Part shown: positions 11,513 to 22,835 of the stretch, one piece after another
How the letters are laid out: every line of letters starts with the position of its first letter
Position numbering within the stretch: the stretch's first letter is position 1
Notes under the pieces: model-generated
What the model saw: the letters and a program-made list of their open reading frames with translations, nothing else
Told to the model about the DNA's origin: nothing
Databases searched by the model: none
Origin: Latrodectus hesperus
Lineage: Eukaryota; Arthropoda; Arachnida; Araneae; Theridiidae
DNA length: 64,000 bases
Direction: 5' to 3'
NCBI GenBank assembly: GCA_037975125.1
Contig: CM075858.1
Location: 67,370,140-67,434,139, forward strand
Made by a program: the position numbers and the translations under genes

Positions 11513-13903
11513 CAAAGAGTTAATTACTGTCGTTGTTTAATTATTTTGAAATTATCTTTGAAAACTTGTGCAAAATTTATCTTTTTAAAATTTCAATGCA
11601 AATTTCTCCAGTTTGAATGATACATTTTTGAAACTTATTATAATTTCAGGCGATACCAAAGTAAAAATCTCCAACAATCAAATGCATTTAAGCACATATA
11701 AACATTCCAAAATGTGTAAAAAACGGTAATGTGTTTTTAAGTTCTTTAAGCAATTTCGAATAATTAAATACACTGTATTTCAAATGAAGATTAAGTTAAG
11801 AAAAGAACCGATTTTAACCTAATGCCTAATCACATTAATAGTATTTTTAATTTCATTTCTTAATAGTCCTGAAGAACATGTGTAATTAGATTTTTTATTG
11901 TGATATAATTTAGGCTTATGATATAATTATGAAGAAATTAATTCATAGAATTTTATGTTTTTAAGCATTAAAGAGTAGTTTCATAGGGAGATATTTAATT
12001 AACAAAAAAGAACAGGAAATTAGTTGAGTGCTATATTAGAGCAGACCTCATTAAATTGGAATGTAAGCAAGTTGCTCCACACAGTTACAGTTGTGGAAAG
12101 ATTTTGCCTCACTTTCAGGGATTCATTTGGGGTGTAACCGGGAGGGGAAAAAAAAGGCTTAAAACATTTAAGGAGTTAAAACTGCGTTCTGAGAATGAGG
12201 CTAAAGTGAAAGAAGCAAAAAAAGACAAAATTAAAGAAATAGAATAAAGAAGACGCTATAGGTAAGAAGAACTGAGAATTTAAGCAGAGAATTATTCATC
12301 GCTGTCTTATGTAAATACAATTACTTAGCCACATTTGCATAATGCAAATGGCCAAGCGCTGAAGACGAAACAGAACTACTCAAAATAACAGCTGGTAAGC
12401 GAAGGGTATGAAAAAAATAAAATAAATGAAGTTGGAAATGGGAAAGAGAAAAAAAAGCAAAGTAAAAATCTCTTTCCCAAATTTACACAATACAGTCATT
12501 AGAACTGAACAAGTTTTGGCGCCATAGTCTAACCTCTTTAAATAGAACATAAGCTATTATGACAGAAGTAAGAAAAAATACAAGCACATTTCACAGTTAC
12601 AAAGATTTTCGCGGAAATATATGACAAATTTTTGCTGCTTGATTTTTTTGTTATTTTTTTATGCAAGCGAAGGTTTTAATTAATTCAAGCTTATTAATGC
12701 AACTACATTCGTTTCAAAATTATATAACAGCATCGTTCAGACGATACGAAAAAAAAAACCGCCTGAAATAAAATGCTGTTTGCTAAGGACTTAATTTTGC
12801 ACTAATTTACAGTTTTAATTGCATAAAGTAATGTTTTGAATTAATTTCTCTGGTTTTTATGGCTCTTTGTTCTGTGCTTTCATCTTGTATTTAGATAAAG
12901 TAGCGCCAAGAATTTAAAACCATTCGTCCAAGTAAAATATAAGCAGTCATATCAAGATTTCATTTTAAATCTGTAGCGATACTTTTCTTTTAAACTAATA
13001 AAGAAAAATTAAGTCCAAATAAATTAACCAAACAGTTTCAACACGCGCTTTCATTTTGGGGAATTATAGTTTCATTTTTCATTTCTATTGAAAGATATGA
13101 AGACATAATTCTTTAAAAAAATTAACATATTTTAATAAAGGAGTTCATTTTGCGAAAAGAACAAAAAAGTAGGATGAAAAGATAAGTATTAATTAGCAAA
13201 ACTTACAATAGAAATATTTAAAACCGTAAAAAGCAAAAAAGAAATAATTTCTTATATGAAATTTTGTAGAGAATTAAATAAATGTGCTTCTTTTAACTAC
13301 ATTTCTTCTATTGAAATTAGAAGAAAAGAAGCCAGACATAGGAAGAGTTATTTGAATTTTTTGACGTTATCTTTTCTGAAACTTTATGTCTGCTTTCTTG
13401 GTAATCAACAAATAATCACCCATTCAAAGATAAATTTTAGTTTTTGTTTTGTTTTGAATGAAAAAAAGCGAATGATCATGATTCATTCATGAAATACAAT
13501 AAAACAAAATTCATATTTTGCTAGTTTTCGGCTTACCTTTGAAAGAAAATCGAAATTAAAGTAGGTAAAAAAATCTACTAATTAATTCCCTGCTCCCCCC
13601 CCCCACAAACACAAATTCAAAACAAATATCAATCCTTCTTGAAAAGAATGGTTTTTCTATTAGAGTAGATCTGATTTCTTATTCAGTAGATCTCGAATAA
13701 AATCTTTTATTTCTTGATTTAATTAAAACATACATCTTTCGTCAATCAAACGAGCTCTTAATTAGAAACTGTGGCTATTTCTTTGCATTTAGGAGTTCAC
13801 ATAATTAACTTCTCTTTTGTAATTAAACATAAAAAGGATATAGTTTATTTTGATTTTTAGAAAATCGAATAAAAAACCTTAAAGGTACATCAGTTGCTTT
13901 GAC

Positions 13904-13921
13904 AGAGAGAGAGAGAGAGAA
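13904..13921. repeat. Short (GA)n microsatellite
   Basis: Uninterrupted GA dinucleotides over about 18 bp. Confidence 0.85.
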
Positions 13922-14399
13922 ATTGTGTTTCTCCAATTAAATAAAAAAATGGTATAAAAAATGGTTAAATATTTCAATTACTCTTCTTAATTGTAGAAAT
14001 CAATTTTTGAGCATTTCAGACAAAAGAGATTTTTTAATGTATTTATGTATACTATTTAATGTTTAATTTGTATATAACGATTACTTGATTTTATCTTGAT
14101 ATTTCTATCATATACAATTGTAAATAATGATCATAAAATATTTACATGATATATCGTCAACCATTTTCGCCAAAAAAAAAAATTGTCGCAAATGTTGAAA
14201 ATTTAAACCTGATATAACTTTGCCAAATCTTTATGTTTTCATATTTCAATACTTAAATCATAAATTTAAAATTTGAATACACTAAGTGAAAAAGATTATT
14301 GAACATAAGCTTATATTTTCAAAAAATATATAGTATGAATGCGATTGCTAAATTGCAATATTTAGCTGTAAATCATAATTTTGGCGATGTTTTTCTTTT

Positions 14400-14413
14400 C
14401 TCTCTCTCTCTCT
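14400..14413. repeat. Short (TC)n microsatellite
   Basis: Uninterrupted TC dinucleotides over about 14 bp. Confidence 0.8.
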
Positions 14414-15087
14414 TTTTATTATTTTTTTATCTTGTTGATGGGCCATTATATTACAGCCGAATACAATATAACTGAAAAATATTTTTCGCACATAAAATTC
14501 ATGAATTAATTTTTATTAAAACTCTATCACGCAATAATTTCTACTGGTACATTTTAAGAAAAAATTAAAAAAGGTTAAAAAGCTTTATTCTAAAAGGAAC
14601 AAGTTTCTGAAAATTTAATCTGAAGTAAAAATGCATCTTAGTGATAAACACGTCAGGATAGATTATATATTACTTTATTAAAAGGATTTTTTTATAAATT
14701 GATATAAATAACAAATTCTATAAGTAATTTCCACATTTTAATAAAACTTAAACTTTACTTATTCTTTTACATTTGATATTTAAACATATTTATGTAATAA
14801 TTATTAATTTTGATACAATATAATTTCCATGATTCATTACATAATAAAATTAATTTTATTTTTGGCCTGTTTCTAGAGGACTATTGAAATTAGTCCATGT
14901 AGTTGAAGTCAATTTTCAAGACAATATATAGTTTATGTATTAGTATTAGCTTTTGTATTTAAATAAATATATAACGAAGAGTTTTATATATATGTATATA
15001 CTCAAGAGAGAAAATTTACATATAAATTCTTCTCTTGAGCAGAAAGTAAAAATGGCACTTTTCCATTATACTCCTGTTTATGAACCT

Positions 15088-15145
15088 GAAGAAATAGCTT
15101 CGGTTCAACTGTTTGTAGGTTTGAATCTCACCTTATGCATTTTTT
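15088..15145 (+). repeat. Fragment of SINE-like family A
   Basis: The phrase cggttcaactgtttgtagg is followed by a B-box-like tttgaatctcacc. It matches the copy near 670-705 over about 40 bp. Ends are not definable. Confidence 0.45.
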
Positions 15146-15150
15146 GTTAA

Positions 15151-17530
15151 TTAGTTACTTCACTAATGCTTTCATTTTTCAAAATTCATTAAAGAACCTT
15201 TTTTAAAAAATAGAGATACTGTGAGTTAAATTTATTAAAATCCAAATATTTTTGTGAAATTAAAAGGATGAAATACCGAAATATAGAAATAATTTTTTAA
15301 AAAATGTACATCAATACACAAGTTTTTTTACATGTATTTTTTACAAATTCACATTGATCAAAAAATGTGGATTATTTGAAAATTAATTTTAACTAGGCAT
15401 TCTAATCATCAAATGAACTTTCTGTAAAACAAATCTTTCTTCAAGTCGTTTTTCAAAATAATCAATAAATAATACACAAGTCAATGAAAGTATACAAATT
15501 TTTTTGTATGACAAAGGAAGTACGCCAAAATCTTTTCATTGTATGAAAAAAATGCATCAAAAGAATTATGCGACAAAAATGGCATATAACCTTTCTTTCG
15601 CATTTTACAGTTTATCTGGCAATCTGGGTTATTTATTTAGTTATGAAGATTAAGAATACTAAGGTCATTAAACAACATTAAATTTTGGCAACCTAGCTCA
15701 TACGTCATTGCTGAGGAATTTACAAAATTTTATTTTAACTATGGGCATTTTCATAAAAAAATTTGTGACTAAAAGTTAGGTGAATATTCTTTTTTATAAA
15801 ATTCCCAGTGTTTTGTAATTTTGTTCATGTATTTTATTAATCGAATTTAATTTTCTCACTTAGAAAAAAAAACTATGACATAGCAATTACGTCAGTTTGA
15901 CGTCGTATTAAAAGAGCCAAAAAGTTCAAAAATGCACCAGATTACATGACATCTGCACCAAAGAATTTTATAGGAAGTATTTTAAAATAGTAAAATTCAT
16001 GTGACTTTAACAAGCGGTCAAGAACGAATCAATGAAAGATAAAAAAAAATCTTTTAATTGTGTTACGGGACATTTTCTTATGTTCTCGTGCAATTTACCC
16101 TTACGCACTGTTGACAATGTGACGTCAAAATATGACGACATAACAAAACAGATCAGTGACATCAGTGAAAAGAGATCAATGACATAATGATTAGTGATAC
16201 AAGAAACAGTAACATGGTTGTTAACATTCATGATATCTCAATGGCTTCGCAGTGAATTATAAGGCTTAATTAACTTGCTTAATTGACTATCTTATCATGG
16301 TGTTCAGAAATTTGTTCCATTTTTTTTAATGATTGAACATAATGAAAGCACATGAAGTCTAATTTGGCAGTTAGCTATAGTTTTTAAAGTGTGGTTTCAC
16401 AGAATTATTACAGCACACATACTCCCTCAAATGGAATACAAACGCATTAGGCATCGAATGAAAGCCAGATCGAGTATAATTGAACCATCATATCGGTCAT
16501 TAAAAAGAAGGAAATTCACCTTTGATTTAATTTTCTTTACTTATAACATTTATGAATATTAATAAGAGTAATTGTATCAGAGATCTTCAGAGCATAATTC
16601 CGGGATAGATCCCAGCAATTGTTTAACAATAGACATGAAAATTGAGTTTTAGTACAGTAACGCTGGTAAGCATAAAATAAAAAACAAAGCATAGAATAGA
16701 ATATAAATAAAAATATGACGTATGAAATTTTTTATAAAGAAAATACTAAAATCAAAATAAAAGAAGTCTTTGCACTAGCTCAGTTAATTCAGTTGATCGA
16801 GTCTTGATATAAATTCCAATAGATATTTACAAATATACTTTTGTTGTTCTTTTCCTTCCTCGACAGATTACTAATTGCAAAAAAAAAAAAAAATCTATTA
16901 AAACTCTTTTAATACGGATTATAAAAAAGATGTAATCATGAATAAAATAAGTTTTAAAATATGTTTACTGTTAATACTTAAATAACTCGGGATGTCCTAT
17001 TCTGATATCAGAGACAATACGAGAAACTGTTAAAGTTAGAGAGGGCAAGAATAAAAAAATTGATTGAAATTGGGTGACGTTAGCTCTCCATTTTGGTTTT
17101 TCTAACTCTGCACTGAGCTAGTGTTTGGACTAATAGTCAAGCTATAGCTTTTACTTAGTGATCAGATTAAGGATTCCAAACCAATTATTGAGAAGACTGT
17201 CACATCATATGACACGTGGGCTCAGTGCTAACAGTGTCAGTCATCCACATAGAAACATCATTTTCACTACAGTATTCTGAGTTAACCGATGACATTGTAA
17301 GACACCTGGATGAAAGACAATTGATATTGCGATGACATGGACACAGTCCTAACAGTTTCAATTCCACACATTGACTTATTTTTATACAGGCATCTGTGTT
17401 AGATCGTACCATCGCAAAAGCAACCGGCTGAAAGACAATTGCTATTGAGACATCCGTTACCTGAACTATGTACATTGATACTAACTACCGCTGAACATTT
17501 TTGAAAAGTATCGCGTTTCAAGAGATTGAC
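15151..17530. other. Non-coding stretch
   Basis: No gene is seen. TGACGTC-type strings occur at about 15,899 and 16,120. The 17,200-17,475 region is less A+T-rich and may be the ruined 5' part of the Tc1-type copy that follows, but I could not align it to the family. Confidence 0.45.
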
Positions 17531-17539
17531 TGTAATCGA

Positions 17540-18015
17540 ATAGAATCAGTTCGTCTTCAATGGCGAATTCAGATTAATTTGGGCAGTGCTGACAATGTTG
17601 TGAGATTATGGAGGTCTCATGTTGAACGTTTTATTCCTTCTTTCATTGTACAGTAGCTCATCGCGTCCAAAATTAGTTTCAGGGGATGAGATGACACTCA
17701 GTCATCTCTAAAGATGATAGATGACAGCATGGAAACTCAGAACTCCGTCGTGACATTTTTCAGGCACATGTGTTGCCACTTCATGGTAAGGATCCTAGGA
17801 GTCGTTTTTCTGGATGACAATGCTCATCCATACGCAGTAAGGCTTTTACGTGACTGCCTTTGACAAATATTTACTCTTTTCTGGCCTGTTTTGCCACCAG
17901 ATTTGTCATTAATCTGGCATGTCTGAGATGTTCAAGACGACAAGTTAAAAAGCCCACGAGTTTTGCCAAATTAGATGCACGCTTACAGAAACTATGGAAA
18001 GAGATGTCGTCGGAA
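17540..18015 (+). pseudogene. Tc1-type transposase pseudogene, C-terminal half
   Basis: Translating the plus strand with frame changes gives two blocks typical of Tc1 transposases. The first, near 17,575-17,645, reads SADNVVRLWRSHVERF, corresponding to the family's D.R..VWR..GERF block after the first catalytic Asp. The second, near 17,790-18,010, begins VFLDDNAHPYAVRLLRDCL (second catalytic Asp in the DDNA motif). It continues with FWPVLPPDLSLIWHV, where the usual Glu of SPDLNPIEH is lost, and ends with LDARLQKLWKEM, matching the C-terminal helix. Stops and shifts separate the blocks. No ends were found. It is an independent, older copy from the one at 8-10 kb. Confidence 0.7.
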
Positions 18016-18071
18016 ACCAAATGATATTTATATACTTCAATGATATACATGATTTATATACCTCAATGTAT

Positions 18072-18240
18072 ATTTATACGTATGATGATGATGATGTCGT
18101 GTCCACGGAGTACGGGTAAACACACTAAATGTCCTCGAAGTTGTTGAAGACAGTTCTGGCTACCTCTACAGCATTAACTGTAAAAAGAAACTCAACACAG
18201 GATCCTCTATGCTGATGTAAAAAGCATTTATACGTATGAT
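18072..18240 (-). mobile_element. Short retro-insert with 15-bp target duplications
   Basis: The 15-mer atttatacgtatgat occurs exactly at 18,072-18,086 and 18,226-18,240, bracketing a 139-bp insert that is clearly less A+T-rich than its surroundings. Read on the minus strand the insert ends in a (CAT)n-like tail next to the duplication. Long target duplications with a short tandem tail are the hallmark of LINE-mediated insertion. The insert is therefore a SINE or a strongly 5'-truncated LINE 3' end. I see no A- or B-box and cannot name the family. Confidence 0.75.
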
Positions 18241-18442
18241 AGTATTATATGATGCATTCATGCAAAAAGTTGCCAAGTGGCTACTTAATCCTCCACACAT
18301 TTTCCACAATAAATGATAATTTTAATTTCACTATGTAAATCATTTTCCTTCATCAACGTTATAATTATATGTTGCATTTCATGTTATTCTTACAATTCTT
18401 TCATTGTTAAAATTTTTATGGCTATGTGAGTTATAAATATCA

Positions 18443-18445
<3 letters not shown>
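18241..18445. other. A+T-rich spacer
   Basis: Nothing recognisable between the retro-insert and the TA tract. Confidence 0.6.

Positions 18446-18529
<84 letters not shown>
18446..18529. repeat. (TA)n microsatellite
   Basis: An uninterrupted AT dinucleotide tract of about 84 bp. Confidence 0.95.
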
Positions 18530-18532
<3 letters not shown>

Positions 18533-19369
18533 CTTCATAAAAATAAATTGAACTACTTCATAATAAATTGAAGAATGATCACCGGTTAATTATAAGATTA
18601 TTGTACCATTTCATAAAAAAATTAAATTACTTTCATGTTTGTTTCATCTTATGTTTCAAAGCTGGCATGAAAATTAATTAATATGTTTCCCAAATACTTT
18701 TTTTCTGAAAAGTTAGCATTTCTTAATAGCTTGAGGTGAAAAATTACATTTTTTTCATTTATTTCTCATTTTAAATTCATTGGATTTGAAAATAAAATGC
18801 AGTCGAATTGTGGAAAATTACTTCGATTTTATTTGAGAGAAACAAATGACAATTAAATTATTGCCATGATTACAAAACAGAAATTCCTCTTGTTGACTAA
18901 GTTTTACTTTCGAAACGTAATCAGCCTAAAGAAATACCTTTTCAGAAAAAACAATATTTCCAATTAACATTTTAATGGCTTCATTATTCTAAAATAAAAT
19001 TGTTTTGTTATTTAATTAGAAATTCTTTTACGATTTGTGTCTTTCTATTTGTGTATACTAATAAAAATACCAATATTTTCATTATTTTATGTATTTCAAA
19101 TACGGCAAATTAAAATAACTTTTATAAACAGAAAGAAAAAAATAAAAATTTATTACACAAATTAGAGAGAGAGAGTCTGTAAATAATTTTAATTTTTTCA
19201 AAGCTATTGTTATACAAAAAATAACAATTTATTTTTTGTTATCGTACGAAAAAGGAATGCATACTTTATTTTTTAAAAACATATATTTATAGCAAGAAAA
19301 TAATTATTTTTTGGGATAAATACATATTTGAAAAAAGTAAAGTATGTATATTACTTTTTTGTACGATTA
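18530..19369. other. A+T-rich stretch
   Basis: No gene or structured repeat. A short (GA)n run occurs near 19,165-19,175. Confidence 0.55.
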
Positions 19370-19920
19370 TATTTTACATAATATTTTTTTGAGATTTTAT
19401 AAATTAATCTATTTTTCAAAAACAATCAAACTTTTTACAATGAAATATACTGCATTTATATGGTATACACGTTACTGTATACAAACATAATATATGTTGT
19501 TATTTTTATCAAATATCTTATCGAAATTTTGGTATAGTTCTGGTAAAATGTTTTTATCTTTGACAGAAATTTAACTGTAAATATTTTTAATTTTTAACCT
19601 AAACTATTAAAAACTAAAAATACTTACAATTAAACATTTTTAATTTTTAACACTTTGTAATAAAGATATATTATGAAAAATCAAACTTTACTTTTTTTTG
19701 CAACAATATTTCAGATTTTTAAAAAAATATTTTTACGGGATTTTACAACTTTATTTTTTGAAAAGTTTTAATCAGATTTACTGCAATGAAATTTACTTTT
19801 ATTTAATGATAGTGTGTATAAATATGCTATACATTATTATTAACAAATTTCTCATCGAAATTTTAATAAAATTTCTAAAAACTTTTTAATTTAAAAATAG
19901 TTCAAATATGATGGATGATA
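19370..19920 (+). repeat. Diverged tandem duplication, two units
   Basis: The segments at about 19,370-19,600 and 19,700-19,920 share the same order of phrases: gattttataa/gattttacaa, a tactgca..tgaaat block, gtatac/gctatac, and tatcgaaattttgg/catcgaaattttaa. They look like two old copies of a roughly 330-bp unit. Low complexity makes the exact ends uncertain. No coding capacity. Confidence 0.45.
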
Positions 19921-20099
19921 TGTAATATTTAAAGTATTTTATGGAGGATTTAGATTATCTTTTATATCAAACCTATTTAAAAGGGGTCCATAAATTTTAC
20001 GGACTTTACAATTAACATTTTGTAAATGCTAAAACTACTTAATAATTTTTAGTAATAAAGAGCATTTAAATACGATGATAGATATGATATCAGTCAGCT

Positions 20100-21110
20100 T
20101 TTAAATAAAATTCATTCAAGTGTCAAGCTGGTGTAGGAGAATTTTGATCTGTAGTATTTTGTTAACATAATATGTTTCTCTATCATACATATTTATTGAA
20201 AAATAAATATAAGTACATCAGAGACGATGAGGAAACCTTAGTAATTTATCACAGTAATTACACAATTCAAACAGTAATTATTGTAATATAATATAGTATC
20301 AATAGAGTAATTCTAGTAATGAGTTATAAATTAAAAAGACCGAAATTAATAATACATAAATACAATAAGACCGAAAACAATATTATCTGTTTAAATGTTT
20401 ATCAATAAAATTTTATTTTTAAAAAAATGAGTAATAAAAAAGAATTTTAAATATACATAGGATATTATGAATATGAATATATCCTATGAATAAAATACAT
20501 AGGATATTATGAAAAATTTACGTGATTTTGTACATCAAAACTATTTAAGTTTCAAGCTGCTGTGTTGGAACCCTGAGCTGTACTATTTGATTAACGCTGA
20601 CCGATTAGCTGAGTGGTTAGCGTTCCTGACTCCTGAGCTGTGGGTCCCGGGTTCGAATCCCGGTTAGGGCACGGATGTTTCTTTCCTTCTCTGTTTTGTG
20701 TTTCTCTGTCCTTTCTTCTGTGATGTTGTATGAATGTGGCCCGCCCTATAAACGGGTTTGTGGTGGTATGGCGCGGGTAACGCTACTCGCCTCCGTGACT
20801 TGGTTCACAGGTGGCCGCTGGGTAACGATAAATGAGTAGCAGTTTCTGCCCTTGTTGTGGCATAGGGTTCAGTCACCCTTGTGGGCCCTCCATTGGATAA
20901 AAAAACTATTTGATTAACAAAATATGTTTCTCCATCACATATATTTATTTAAAAATAAATATAGATAGATCAGGACGTAGCAATTAGTCAGAGTAGGACA
21001 GTATAACACAATTCTGAGAATAACCCTTATAATATTATATCAATGAGTTATAAATTTAGATAAATAAATACAATAAGATAGAAATTAATATTACATGTTT
21101 ATTAATAAGT
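20100..21110 (+). repeat. Tandem duplication of about 290 bp, second unit split by a SINE
   Basis: Unit 1 (about 20,105-20,420) and unit 2 (about 20,525-20,595 continuing at 20,905-21,110) share several phrases. These are caagctg.tgt, aatatgtttctc.atca, tatttatt.aaaaataaatata, gagttataaatt and aaatacaataaga. Once the 309-bp SINE is removed the second unit lines up with the first. Unit 1 has gtattttgttaacataatatg where unit 2 has the SINE target, so it preserves an approximate empty site. Confidence 0.75.
20596..20904 (+). mobile_element. Full-length tRNA-derived SINE with 14-bp target duplications
   Basis: The 14-mer actatttgattaac occurs exactly at 20,582-20,595 and 20,905-20,918. The insert begins with a tRNA-like head of about 75 bp holding a perfect A-box (TAGCTGAGTGG, 20,606-20,616) and a perfect B-box (GGTTCGAATCC, 20,650-20,660). 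A five-pair T stem surrounds TTCGAAT. A G+C-rich body of about 230 bp follows, ending in an A-rich tail (ggataaaaaa). These are the parts of a pol III-transcribed SINE moved by a partner LINE. The intact promoter boxes, perfect duplications and contrast in base composition indicate a fairly young insertion. A minus-strand fragment of the same body lies near 57,600-57,680. Confidence 0.92.
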
Positions 21111-21743
21111 TGCTATGCTTAAAGAATGGAATTTTTATTTTAATATAAATATGTATTTATATATTTTATACAATTAGTATAATAATACCTAAATAACTAA
21201 ATCTGAATACAAAAGAACTAAATTTGAATGGTGTTAACAACAAATTGCTGATCTTCATAATAATCAATTGAAATAGTTTTCATCTTGTTTCAAAGATGAT
21301 GTGTAATTTCAACAGATATATTTTAGATTCGAAAATAGATTTTCAGACAGTTTTATCAGTTTGGTTCTTGTAATTGATATTTTAAAACATATTCAAGAAT
21401 AATTCTGGAGCGCTTGATAGTAGTGAGTTTCTATCAAAATTGTTAATAAATTTCCATCAAAAGTAGTAAAAAGTCTACATAAATTAAATGGATCCTTAAA
21501 GAAACTGTTCTGCGAGTGCTAAAATTATCTAGTTAATATTTTTATATGTGGGACTATGATGGCTTGTTTGGAAATGGTTTCCCCAAAGATCATGAATTTT
21601 TATCTAGAAATTGACCACAATTAGATAAATGATGTTAAAGGATATTAAAGCGCTATTACTTAAAAATCTCAAATAGAGTGATAGAAAGCTTTCAATTACT
21701 TAGTAATTCACAATTAGATTTTACTTTCCTGACTTTTTTTTGT
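21111..21743. other. A+T-rich stretch
   Basis: No gene visible; possible faint continuation of the preceding duplicated sequence. Confidence 0.5.
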
Positions 21744-21846
21744 CGTCCTTTATGAATTAGTGAGCAAATTAAAAATTAAAAATAATATATATATATATAT
21801 ATAATTATTTTTAATTTTTAAATTGCTCACTAATTCATAAAGGACG
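21744..21846. repeat. 103-bp near-perfect cruciform-forming palindrome
   Basis: The arms of 43 bp at 21,744-21,786 and 21,804-21,846 are complementary with about one mismatch (outer part cgtcctttatgaattagtg). They surround an AT-only centre that is itself self-complementary. It could be a fold-back MITE or a snap-back duplication. The next element, a LINE fragment, starts about 150 bp downstream. No target duplication is obvious. Confidence 0.9.
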
Positions 21847-21989
21847 TTAAACAAACAGTCCTTTTTCATTGGATAGTGAGGGGGGACTGTTTTCCGATGA
21901 AGTGGAACTCATTAAAGCACTCATTAAAGTCCACATCTTTTTCATGCTCGCTTCAGAGCGTATACATTTCCAGACTGAACTCTTGACAA

Positions 21990-22835
21990 GGGTGTGTTAA
22001 AAGTTAGATATTCCTGAATTCACTAAACAGATGGTTCTTGAGACAATACATGACATCCCTCACTCGGCATTGAATATGTACGCTGATGGTAGCAGTGAAA
22101 CCGGTGACATTTCTGGAAGTAGAGAGCATATCGAGACACCTAATAACACAATTGATCTTGATTTTAGAAATACTGAACTTGTGGCAATTTACAAGGGACT
22201 ACATTTTATATTCACGACCTTTGAACTTGTCTTCAAGGATATTTGGATTTTATCGGACAGTCGTGCCTCTATACAGCACCTCTCTCTTTGGATGACTGTT
22301 GGGGATATGACGACCCTGGATATACTAGAACTTTTGAATCAGCTTGCTAAAAGACATTTTATACACTTTCAATGGGTCCCCTCCCGTGTTGGAATGAATG
22401 GTAATGAGATTGCCGATAATTTGGCCAAGACTCCCTGTGCTAATAACCTGCATGGCAATGCTAAATTAACCTATTCTGAAATTTCCTCAATCAAAAGGAA
22501 GGAATTAAGTACTCTTTGGAGAGCTCCTCCTGCTCACCCATGGTACTTTGGCAAAAGACCTCGTTTGTGCCACAAGCTCAATATATCAAGCCAACAGCAG
22601 ACGGGTCCCTCACGCTTTCTGAGCTGCCATATCAAATCACTTACCTACTAGGGCGAGAGACTTTTTTCAGAGTGTCATTGGTGTGGGGCTGTTCAAGGTC
22701 CCCCCGATCATATTCTTATTTGTCTAAATTTTAAAGTTTTTAGGGGATCCGATTTTATTTTTGGACCTTCTGAGCATTTTTGGTTTTATGGAGGTGGTGT
22801 AGCTTAGCTACATCATCTATAATTAGAAACAACAA
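21990..22835 (+). pseudogene. Non-LTR retrotransposon RNase H and C-terminal zinc-knuckle remnant
   Basis: The open frame 22,031-22,651 encodes an RNase HI domain of a LINE polyprotein, which removes the RNA strand during target-primed reverse transcription. Counting from Met at 22,031, the acidic positions are all present: YADGS (D19), TELVAIYKGL (E48), ILSDSRAS (D75) and NEIADNLAK (D128). The usual His before that last motif is Arg (PSRVG). The reading frame extends upstream in phase to about 21,993 (LDIPEFTKQM). A TAG at 22,649 interrupts it, after which the same frame continues into a zinc-knuckle-like CHWC....DHILIC. Frame is then lost. The 3' end has a CAA-type tail (aaacaacaacatg, about 22,825). 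It is a 5'-truncated, inactive copy related to the minus-strand copy at 32.4-33.0 kb. Confidence 0.85.

Larger units (their letters stand above)
11512..15060. other. A+T-rich stretch; only simple repeats and a small palindrome
   Basis: No gene is visible. Contents include a 19-bp octamer-type palindrome at 12,332-12,350, a poly-C run near 13,593-13,605, a (GA)n run at 13,904-13,921 and a (TC)n run at about 14,400-14,413. Frames at 12,056-12,247 and 13,256-13,492 have no family resemblance I can name. Confidence 0.5.

Noticed and set aside
13593..13605. Poly-C run as a functional site
   Set aside because: A simple homopolymer without supporting context.
20596..20671. Functional tRNA gene
   Set aside because: The tRNA-like head continues into a 230-bp body with an A-rich tail, and the whole unit is flanked by exact target duplications, so it is a SINE.
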